Of a stretch of DNA of 64,000 bases, positions 57,343 through 64,000 are shown piece after piece; the stretch's first letter is position 1; each line of letters opens with the position of its first letter. The stretch comes from Novipirellula galeiformis (GTDB lineage: Bacteria; Planctomycetota; Planctomycetia; Pirellulales; Pirellulaceae): positions 26,388-90,387 of the forward strand of contig NZ_SJPT01000015.1 of assembly GCF_007860095.1 (NCBI RefSeq), written 5' to 3'. The notes under the pieces were generated by a model, which saw only the letters and a list, made by a program, of their open reading frames with translations, was not told the DNA's origin and ran no database searches. Both the position numbers and the translations under genes were made by a program.

Positions 57343-57388
57343 TCCTCTCTCCCACGGCACCGCACGGCGCTGCCTCGAGGAGAGAGGA
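57343..57388. terminator. Hairpin between convergent genes
   Basis: TCCTCTCTCC (57343-57352) pairs perfectly with GGAGAGAGGA (57379-57388) around a 26-nt GC-rich loop that can fold further. It lies 32 bp after the FAD oxidoreductase stop, ahead of the convergent SGNH gene's end. There is no T-run. Confidence 0.45.
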
Positions 57389-57557
57389 AGCGGACACGAC
57401 ACACCTTTCCAAGAACCGTAAGTTACCGACGCTCGCGTTCGGGGGCTTGCATCAGCCGACGCATTCGCTTTGCAATTGCGTTTTTCGATGTGTGTGCCGA
57501 TGTGTGCCGAGCCGATGGCCCAGCAATTGGCCTCGTTTAGCCCAACGGTCACGTTTT

Positions 57558-59474
57558 CTACGGCGTTTCGGCTTTGACTTTGACCACGTACAAGGTGCCG
57601 GTGGCGCCACGTTGGACCGCTTCGGGTCGGTCGATATTCGCTTCGGAAACGGTAACCCAGGATTCGTGGTCGTTGAGCACCGTGACGCCGGAGTTCCCCA
57701 GTGTCGCGCCGCGTTCGGGAACGAGGACTCGTTCGGTCGCACGGGTCACGACCAACCGCTCGCGGTCCACTTGGGCGATGAACAACGGCGCGCGATGTCG
57801 GAAAACATGATCGTTGTCCGCGCCGCGGCGGGTGTAGACGAGAAACAATCCGCCACCGGCGGCGACCCAGTGCGCTTGCGTGTTGTAGCTGCCTAGGTCT
57901 TTGCCATCATCAAACGTCCAAGCTTTGGCCGGCCGGAATTTCAGCCCATCGTCGCTGACGCTGACATACGCTTTGAGATCATTGCGCATCGTTAAGTAGT
58001 AGCGTCCCTGGTCCGCGATCAGCGACGGTTCGTAGAGACCTCGCTTCACATCGAGTGAGAGCACATTGCCGTGTTCTCGATAGCTCAATTGATCGCCGTC
58101 AAAATCGCAACGAACGATCGTGCTCGAAAACGGCTGTTTCGCATCGACCCCGATATAAAACGGTAATAGCAATGTGCCATCGTCGTCCACGACCGCTTGA
58201 GCACACGCCGAACGGGCAAAGTTGAACGAGTCGATCTTGGGCATCTCAATGCGCCGCCACGGGGTCCATCGTTGTGTCGCGGGATCGTAAACCGCATACG
58301 CGGTTTGATGGGCACGCGGTTGGTCTTCCAATTGGGCTCCGGTGGAGCTGTAACGCACCTGGGCGCCGATTGCGATTAACTTGTTCGTCGGGGCGTGCCA
58401 CAACGGTGTGACATCTGCCACGGCAATATTGACGTCACCGTCGGATACCCAATCGAGTGCACTAGCGAGCACCGGAGGTTGCCACGTTTTTCCCCGATCG
58501 TTCGATTGCATCGTGTAGGCGCCAGAAAAATAATCCGAGCGTCGCAGCAAACGCGATAGGATCATCAAAACCGATGGATCCCGATTCGGCTCGGCCGCCG
58601 AAGCGGGAATTGCGGCAGCCCGTGGATGGATCCAATACGAGCCATCCTCCGGACGCGTTCCCTCGCCGAGGGCCTCGGTCAGCTCGATGCGAAGCGGGAC
58701 TCGCTTGTCCGCCGCAGTACACAGCGGTTTCAATACCGAGACCACTTGCGTGGCGATCTCTTGGTGCCCACGAGCGTTGGGGTGGCATCCATCGACGGTC
58801 CACTCGCTTAAATTCTGGCCACGTTGATGGGCGGCGGTCCAATGGCCATAGTGGTCGACCCATTTGAGATTGTTTTGCCGTGCCAGTGCACGACCACTTT
58901 CGATGAATGGCTCCAATGACGAATTGGGATTGTTGCCGATGCCATTGGGGCGGGCGGCATCAGCCCACCGTGGCGGAGTCATCAAAATGGGTTCAATGCC
59001 CTCGATCAATAACTGTTCGATGATCGCTTGCAGATTTTCGCGATACGCTGCGGTCGTCAACCGGCTCGTTTGTTTGCCCTGGTCGACGTAGCTGTCGTTG
59101 GTGCCGTACATCACGACCGCGAATTGTGGACGTCGCGAGATCACATCTCGCTTCAGTCGCCGGAGTGCTTGATCGGTGCGTTCACCCCCAATCCCAACGT
59201 TGGCAACCGTTATCTGCAGTCCCTGTTCCAACAGCATCGCTTGGACCTGCTGCGGAAATGTCTGCTCGGGCGACACTCCCGCGCGAACGCCTTTGGTAAT
59301 CGAGTCGCCCATAAAGACAACGTCGACTTGAGGCAGCGGTGGATCGGCTTGCTGGCCATCCGCGTCCGCGGCACTCGCCACCGCGATGCTGAGTATTGAC
59401 ACGGTCATCAATGGCATTAGCCGCCAAAGCGAGCGATGCCAATGCAACAAAGCGGCATAGGATTTGAACATCAT
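57558..59474 (-). CDS. Exported SGNH/GDSL hydrolase fused to a sialidase-like propeller
   Basis: About 638 residues, with an N-terminal signal (LWRLMPLMTVSILSIAVASA). The SGNH esterase blocks are present in order: VVFMGDSITKG (catalytic Ser), ANVGIGGERTDQALRRL (Gly), YGTNDS (Asn) and DGCHPNARGH (Asp and His). A second half of about 350 residues is beta-propeller-like, with a BNR/sialidase-type Asp box (SNDRGKTW) and recurring WTP/WVSDGD-type strands. The combination suggests deacylation and removal of a sugar from an acetylated glycan, such as an algal or host polysaccharide; this is inference. The start at MMFKSY (59474) gives a better signal peptide than 59522. It follows the CocE-type gene by 90 bp. 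Confidence 0.92.
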   Translation of the reverse strand: MMFKSYAALLHWHRSLWRLMPLMTVSILSIAVASAADADGQQADPPLPQVDVVFMGDSITKGVRAGVSPEQTFPQQVQAMLLEQGLQITVANVGIGGERTDQALRRLKRDVISRRPQFAVVMYGTNDSYVDQGKQTSRLTTAAYRENLQAIIEQLLIEGIEPILMTPPRWADAARPNGIGNNPNSSLEPFIESGRALARQNNLKWVDHYGHWTAAHQRGQNLSEWTVDGCHPNARGHQEIATQVVSVLKPLCTAADKRVPLRIELTEALGEGTRPEDGSYWIHPRAAAIPASAAEPNRDPSVLMILSRLLRRSDYFSGAYTMQSNDRGKTWQPPVLASALDWVSDGDVNIAVADVTPLWHAPTNKLIAIGAQVRYSSTGAQLEDQPRAHQTAYAVYDPATQRWTPWRRIEMPKIDSFNFARSACAQAVVDDDGTLLLPFYIGVDAKQPFSSTIVRCDFDGDQLSYREHGNVLSLDVKRGLYEPSLIADQGRYYLTMRNDLKAYVSVSDDGLKFRPAKAWTFDDGKDLGSYNTQAHWVAAGGGLFLVYTRRGADNDHVFRHRAPLFIAQVDRERLVVTRATERVLVPERGATLGNSGVTVLNDHESWVTVSEANIDRPEAVQRGATGTLYVVKVKAETP

Positions 59475-59564
59475 GGATCCAATTTTGCGAAGGAACAAAG
59501 TGAGCGAGGCGTGTCGGGCCATGATTCTCGAGGGAGACCCGCGAGCTACTCGCCAGGATTCAGC

Positions 59565-61277
59565 CTATTTACCAGGATTCGGCGCCACCGGTGCGATGAT
59601 GCGTGATGCATGTTGCCGGTTGTGGTGGATCGTGTTGACCGCTTTGACCGCATCTTCAGGGAATTCCATCGTTAACGGTTTCCCGGTTTGAGGATTCGGC
59701 TCATAAAGCGGAGCCCCGGTGCTGGCGATCGTAACGCGAATGCGATGGCCCTTGTTAAAGATTTGGCTGATCCAACCTACTGGGAACGCGATTTTGTGTA
59801 CTTCCCCAGGCTCCATCAGCACTTCCTTTTCAAAGCCGTCGCGATAGCGGGCGCGCCAGGGATAGTCGACAATTAAAATCGAGCGGCCATCGGGATACAC
59901 GTCGCTGACGCGAACGATGACGTCGGTGTCACGAGCGGTCGATGACAGGTACAGCTCGGCTTGGATCCGGCCGGTCCATTCGGTGGGCTCGGTGAGTGGC
60001 TCGGTCGTAAAGGTGCGGACCTCCGCTTGCTGTTCGAATCCGCGGGCATCGCGTGCCCCAGGGAACGAGGATCCGGGAATCTTCATCGGGTTCCAGGGGT
60101 CGCTGATGTAGTCGGTCGAACTCGTTTCGGACTTTGGCAACGCGGCGGACAAGCCCCCTTCGGATTGCAAAAATATCGGGGTCAACGTCGACGGGGGAGG
60201 AAAATCTTGGGCCGATCGCCATTGGTTGCCTGGCGCCTCGGGCTCGTCGACCGCCCCCATCACGTAATAACGCACCGGCGGGTCATTCGTAACGCCGTTG
60301 TCTTCGCCCAGCAAATAATGACGAAACCAGCGAGCCATGTGATCGTCGCCGAGCCAACGGGCGTTCTCCGGATAGGTCAGTTCACCGACGCGGTTACGCT
60401 TGTTCGCTCCGCCATGCAACCAAGGGCCGATCACTAATTGTTGCTGGCCACGCGAGTTCTCGCCGCCATGATGTTGCCGCCCCTGAAAACTGGCAATCGA
60501 TCCTTGGTTCATAAAGTCGTACCAGCTGCCGATCGTAAAGCAGGGAACGTTCATTTTGTCGAAATGACGAGAACTGTCCTCGGCTTGCCAATACTCATCG
60601 TAAGTCGGATGTTCAAACCACTCTCGCAGCAACCGCCGATTGTCCTGAGGGTCACGGCAAACCCGGTCCATCGATTTGAATCGTTCGGGACGCGTGATGC
60701 CGCCGATGCGATAGCCTTCTTCAAACAGACTCAGCCCGGTGTCGATCATGTACTGACAAACCAAATGAGGCGGCCGAGTGACGGCGAGATAGTTTTGGGC
60801 ATACCCGGCTTGGGAACCTCCAAAGGTACCCACTTTGCCGGTGCACCATTCCTGGCTGGCAAGCCACTCGCAAGTGTCATAGCCGTCCCGCAGCTCTCCC
60901 CATTGCAAGCCGCGATAGCCCATATAGGCACCTTCGGAAAGTTGCGTGCCACGAAAGTTCACCAACGCGACCACAAAGCCGGCGTTGGAAAGTTTCGCAG
61001 CCGCTTGTCGTGATCCCTTGCCACGCAGATTCGAGTAGCGTTGTTCGAACACCGCCGGCCAAGGCCCTTCGCCGGCGGGAGTGTACAGATAGGCCGACAA
61101 TCGTTTGCCGTCACGCATCGGGATCATGACGTGAGTCTCTCGAACGCCACCAAGATCGATGTCGTTCGGTTTACTGGTCGCGTCTTGAGCCGTCGCGGAA
61201 CCAACGAGCATGAAAATGAACGCTGTCAGGGCCAGCCCATTTTGAATACGCCACTGAGCATTGCTACCGAGCATCAT
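59565..61277 (-). CDS. Exported CocE/NonD family hydrolase
   Basis: About 570 residues with a signal peptide (GLALTAFIFMLVGSATA). The N-terminal alpha/beta-hydrolase part has VMIPMRDGKRLSAYLYTP, then VVALVNFRGTQLSEG and the nucleophile elbow GTFGGSQAGYAQNY (Ser in GGSQAG). The C-terminal jelly-roll domain (PLTEPTEWTGRIQAELYLSSTARDTDVIVRVSDVYPDGRS) is typical of the X-Pro dipeptidyl-peptidase C-terminal region. The family cleaves esters or Xaa-Pro peptides and acylated amides. The frame extends to 61343, but that part runs through the upstream gene's terminator, so the start at 61277 (MMLGSN) is used. Confidence 0.93.
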   Translation of the reverse strand: MMLGSNAQWRIQNGLALTAFIFMLVGSATAQDATSKPNDIDLGGVRETHVMIPMRDGKRLSAYLYTPAGEGPWPAVFEQRYSNLRGKGSRQAAAKLSNAGFVVALVNFRGTQLSEGAYMGYRGLQWGELRDGYDTCEWLASQEWCTGKVGTFGGSQAGYAQNYLAVTRPPHLVCQYMIDTGLSLFEEGYRIGGITRPERFKSMDRVCRDPQDNRRLLREWFEHPTYDEYWQAEDSSRHFDKMNVPCFTIGSWYDFMNQGSIASFQGRQHHGGENSRGQQQLVIGPWLHGGANKRNRVGELTYPENARWLGDDHMARWFRHYLLGEDNGVTNDPPVRYYVMGAVDEPEAPGNQWRSAQDFPPPSTLTPIFLQSEGGLSAALPKSETSSTDYISDPWNPMKIPGSSFPGARDARGFEQQAEVRTFTTEPLTEPTEWTGRIQAELYLSSTARDTDVIVRVSDVYPDGRSILIVDYPWRARYRDGFEKEVLMEPGEVHKIAFPVGWISQIFNKGHRIRVTIASTGAPLYEPNPQTGKPLTMEFPEDAVKAVNTIHHNRQHASRIIAPVAPNPGK

Positions 61278-61320
61278 CCGATTTTGTTCCTTTGATCTTG
61301 CGACCCGTAAATTTATACAG

Positions 61321-61357
61321 AAAAAAAGGTGGCGGAGGAGCACAGGCCCCCGCCACC
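61321..61357 (-). terminator. Intrinsic terminator of the PVC-type heme gene
   Basis: GGTGGCGG (61328-61335) and CCGCCACC (61350-61357) form a perfect 8-bp GC stem around a 14-nt loop. On the minus strand the stem is followed directly by TTTTTTT (61327-61321). It lies 103 bp beyond the stop of the PVC-type heme gene. It is the best intrinsic terminator in the window. Confidence 0.85.
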
Positions 61358-61459
61358 GATGATGGTCCCAAAATCATGATGGGAACCGTAAATTTCGGTT
61401 GTCATGCAGCGTCACTTCGTTTCGCCGCTTGACAACCGTCTTAACGCTAGACGTCTTGC

Positions 61460-64000
61460 CTATGGCTTAGGCGCTTCGCTTCTCAGGTAAGCGATCAAGT
61501 CGGCAATGTCCTGATGGCTCATGTCTTGCTCGAGTCCATCGGGCATCAGCGACTTGCCAGTGCTACGGATTTCCTCAAGCTCACTACGCAGGATCACTTG
61601 TTGCTTGTTCTCCTGGCCGACCATCGTGATACTTCCCGCGGTCTCGCTAGTGATCAGTCCGCTAATCGCTCGTCCGTCATCGGTAAGGGCGATGTAGGAA
61701 AGGTACTTAGCATCTGCGGCATCGCTAGGATCCAAGATTGCCGTTAGCAAACTGCTCGGATTACGATCGGTGATCGAGCGGAGATTGGGGCCGAGTTCAT
61801 GGCCAACGCCGTCCATTTTGTGACATGCGGCACATCGTTTTGCGAAGACCGCGCGTCCGGCTTCAACCGAACCGGTCAACTTCAGCACCGGTTGATGATC
61901 GAGCACCACCTTGCGGCGATCGCTGCTGCCGGAGGCATTCAGCAATTTCGCAGCTCGCGCGGCGATCGCCTTGTTTCGGTAGTTGACCAAGGATTGTCGC
62001 ATTCCCGCATCGATGTCGGTTCGCGATACCTCGCCCTGCTCCATGGCGTCGAGTAGTTGCGTCAACCATTCCACTCGTGTCGTCAGCACGCTCAAAATTT
62101 CAGTGCGTAGCGATGGCGAGTAGCTCTGCCACTGTGCGATCAATTGCTCTCCGACTTGCGGATCCGCAAGCGTTCCCAAGTGGCGGACGGAAGCGACTTG
62201 TACGTTTGGCGGCGTTTGTGCACTCAGAAGCTCGCCCAAACGCTCTTGATCCGCGGCTTGGTCTTGCGAATCTCGAGCCAACAATCCGATCGCGGCGATG
62301 CGAATGACCTCGTCTTGGTCGGCGTCCTCGACGATGTCACGAGCGAGTTCGGTGAGCTTGGCCACTTGCTCTCGCACCTGTTGGCCCTGCTCTCCAAACG
62401 GTTTGCAAAGCTCCTCCAATGACTTCTGGTGACGTTTCAGTGCATCCTGTAATTCAGACACGGTGCGGAATCGCCATGCCGGATCACTCGACAGCAGGTC
62501 TTCTACCTGATCGCCGTCAAGAATGGCTTGTAACCCGCTCAGTGTCGCTCGTGGATTGTCCAACGCAACACTCAACGTCAACAACTGAGACACCCATTTG
62601 CCGGCTGCGGGATCTTCTCCTGCTGCCAATGCGGCCACGATTAACGGGTTAAGGTTGTCGGCATGAATGGAACTCGTGACCGCAGCCATCAAGTACGGAT
62701 CGTTCCCATCACGCAGGGCCAATTGGGATAGCGCCTCGGCGGATTGTCGATCCGAATATTGCCCCAATGTGCATGCCAGTTGCAAACGCACTTTGGCGTC
62801 CGTATCGCCGGCGAGTTTCACCAATGCGGCCATCAACTCGGGATGCTCGCTCGCCATCGGTTCGGCAAGCCGGATCGCGTGACGACGGACACCGGGATGA
62901 GCATCAGCCAAGGCCGTTTGCAGTAGCGAGGCCGAAAGCCCTTCCATCCCGTCCAAAGTGCACAACGCGTGCAGGCGGGCGAGAGGATTCGCATTCGATG
63001 CGACCATGGTCTGCAGCGGTGCCAAAGCCGCTTGGTCGCCACGCAATAGTAGCACTTGGCTGGCGAGATCTCGCTGCGGACCGTTGGGGCTGGCCAACGT
63101 CGCAACCAACTCGGCCGTGCTCTGCTGTTGCAGTTTAGGCGTTTTTCTCGCGGCCTCGGATTTTGGCACGATGCGATAGATTCGCCCATACTCCTCACCC
63201 AAGCGATAGTGCGGTTTCAACTCTTCTCGCCCTTCCGGTGTTAGCCATTGGGGATGTTCGATCATATAGCGATACATGTCGACGACCCACAACGCGCCAT
63301 CGGGTCCGGTACGTGTCATCACAGGACGACACCAACGATCCTTGGAGGCAAAGAAATCAATCTCGGATTCAGCCTCATCTCGGTGTGAGACGAAACTGAC
63401 GCCATCCTGTTGGAGCACGTTATGTTGAACCAGGTTGTGAAACGGTTCGCAGGTGAATGCGTGCTGAGTATCGTACGAGGTCGGGAACAAAAGCTGGTCG
63501 CGATAGACCATTGCCGAACAGGCGGAAGTGAATCGTCCCGATTGTTGGAAGTTATGGAATCGCTTCTGCGGGCTCTTGGCGGGATAGACTTTGGGGTTGC
63601 CCGGTAGGACCAACTGTTTGCGTGCATCCGGTGGAGCAAAGTGAGTGTTGCGACGGAGGTAGTGATCTTGCAGTACATAGTGCCAGATCGGAAAGCTGTT
63701 TTGTTCGCCAAACCAGTTCCCCCAATCGTCGCGATCGCGTCCAAACTGCGAGGGACCACTTTGCGGATCCAATTCGCCGGTGTCGGCCCGAAAGCGGAAG
63801 TCGCGACTGCCGAGAACGATTTTGTTGTTGGCCTTCACCGCGTCGATGCGACGGTCGGCACCGTAGCCGCCATGATGAGCGCCACTGGCACAGTGGATCC
63901 AGTTATCTAAGCCCCAACGTAGACCGTTGACGCGCAATTGTTGGTTGCCTTCTTGGAATCCCGAGAACAAGACTTCACGTTTATCGGCGCGACCGTCGTT
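61460..64000 (-). CDS. PVC-type heme-binding HEAT-repeat protein (5' part outside the window)
   Basis: 846 residues are visible. The frame is open to the window edge, reading NDGRADKREVLFSGFQEGN, so the 5' end is missing; the apparent start near 63970 is only an internal TTG. The first part is a glucose/sorbosone dehydrogenase-like propeller (DNWIHCASGAHHGGYG, then RTGPDGALWVVDMYRYMIEHPQW). The middle (about 300-640) is HEAT-like: HPGVRRHAIRLAE and DAKVRLQLACTLGQ. The C-terminal cytochrome part has the heme motif CAACHKMDGVGHELGPNL and the expected distal Met in LMPDGLEQDMSHQDIADLIAYL. These large planctomycetal proteins are thought to oxidise sugars or similar substrates in the periplasm. 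Confidence 0.93.
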   Translation of the reverse strand, partial: NDGRADKREVLFSGFQEGNQQLRVNGLRWGLDNWIHCASGAHHGGYGADRRIDAVKANNKIVLGSRDFRFRADTGELDPQSGPSQFGRDRDDWGNWFGEQNSFPIWHYVLQDHYLRRNTHFAPPDARKQLVLPGNPKVYPAKSPQKRFHNFQQSGRFTSACSAMVYRDQLLFPTSYDTQHAFTCEPFHNLVQHNVLQQDGVSFVSHRDEAESEIDFFASKDRWCRPVMTRTGPDGALWVVDMYRYMIEHPQWLTPEGREELKPHYRLGEEYGRIYRIVPKSEAARKTPKLQQQSTAELVATLASPNGPQRDLASQVLLLRGDQAALAPLQTMVASNANPLARLHALCTLDGMEGLSASLLQTALADAHPGVRRHAIRLAEPMASEHPELMAALVKLAGDTDAKVRLQLACTLGQYSDRQSAEALSQLALRDGNDPYLMAAVTSSIHADNLNPLIVAALAAGEDPAAGKWVSQLLTLSVALDNPRATLSGLQAILDGDQVEDLLSSDPAWRFRTVSELQDALKRHQKSLEELCKPFGEQGQQVREQVAKLTELARDIVEDADQDEVIRIAAIGLLARDSQDQAADQERLGELLSAQTPPNVQVASVRHLGTLADPQVGEQLIAQWQSYSPSLRTEILSVLTTRVEWLTQLLDAMEQGEVSRTDIDAGMRQSLVNYRNKAIAARAAKLLNASGSSDRRKVVLDHQPVLKLTGSVEAGRAVFAKRCAACHKMDGVGHELGPNLRSITDRNPSSLLTAILDPSDAADAKYLSYIALTDDGRAISGLITSETAGSITMVGQENKQQVILRSELEEIRSTGKSLMPDGLEQDMSHQDIADLIAYLRSEAPKP

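Noticed and set aside
61278-61343. Upstream start for the CocE-type hydrolase
   Set aside because: The added residues are encoded by the terminator of the preceding gene, and the signal peptide begins after 61277.
63970-63970. Start codon of the PVC-type heme protein
   Set aside because: The codon is an internal TTG; the frame continues with protein-like sequence to the window edge.

Overview
The window looks like a chromosomal segment of a planctomycete, most likely a marine member of the Pirellulaceae (Rhodopirellula/Novipirellula-like). This rests on the gene content: a PVC-type heme-binding HEAT-repeat protein, a BatA-type VWA protein paired with DUF58, a Ser/Thr kinase fused to WD40 repeats, a zinc-binding SUI1-domain protein, very large secretin-type proteins, and many starts without a clear Shine-Dalgarno sequence. 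No species call is possible from sequence reading alone. I see no insertion sequence, prophage, CRISPR array or rRNA.

Layout. 1-10.6 kb: response regulator, RdgC-like protein, eIF1/SUI1-like protein with PAP2 phosphatase, a glmU-like uridylyltransferase directly followed by prs (the Bacillus gcaD-prs order), a DUF58-VWA pair, a C-terminal-heme cytochrome and a small zinc-ribbon protein. 10.6-16.4 kb: pckA (minus) divergent from a UvrA-family ATPase (plus), which meets a small hypothetical gene at a hairpin terminator. 16.4-25.7 kb: a large DUF11 lipoprotein and a complete tripartite RND efflux operon (outer-membrane factor, adaptor, pump) with overlapping genes. 26-32.4 kb: a kinase-WD40 protein, a 1.8 kb gene-poor stretch holding a tRNA-Met(CAT) and several repeats, and a degenerate pseudokinase.

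32.9-54.8 kb is the main feature: a type II secretion locus. gspD and a small lipoprotein gene run rightward. gspE-F-G-H-I-J-K-L, a GspM/GspC-like fusion and a BON-domain gene run leftward as one near-continuous operon and converge on the lipoprotein gene with only 15 bp between them. Upstream of gspE, on the same strand, lies a gene for a ~1,925-residue exported protein. It begins like a secretin (STN/N0 and N1-like domains) and continues with about 22 secretin N-domain-like repeats, but has no recognisable secretin channel. With the enlarged GspD (about six N-domain units), this suggests an unusually long periplasmic part of a planctomycetal secretion apparatus. This is the best candidate for an undescribed system here. 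No prepilin peptidase is present in the window.

54.8-64 kb is a group of exported catabolic-type proteins: FAD oxidoreductase with a golvesin-like C-terminal domain, SGNH hydrolase fused to a sialidase-like propeller, CocE/NonD hydrolase, and a PVC-type heme/HEAT protein cut by the window edge. They are plausible clients or neighbours of the secretion locus, but that link is only inference.
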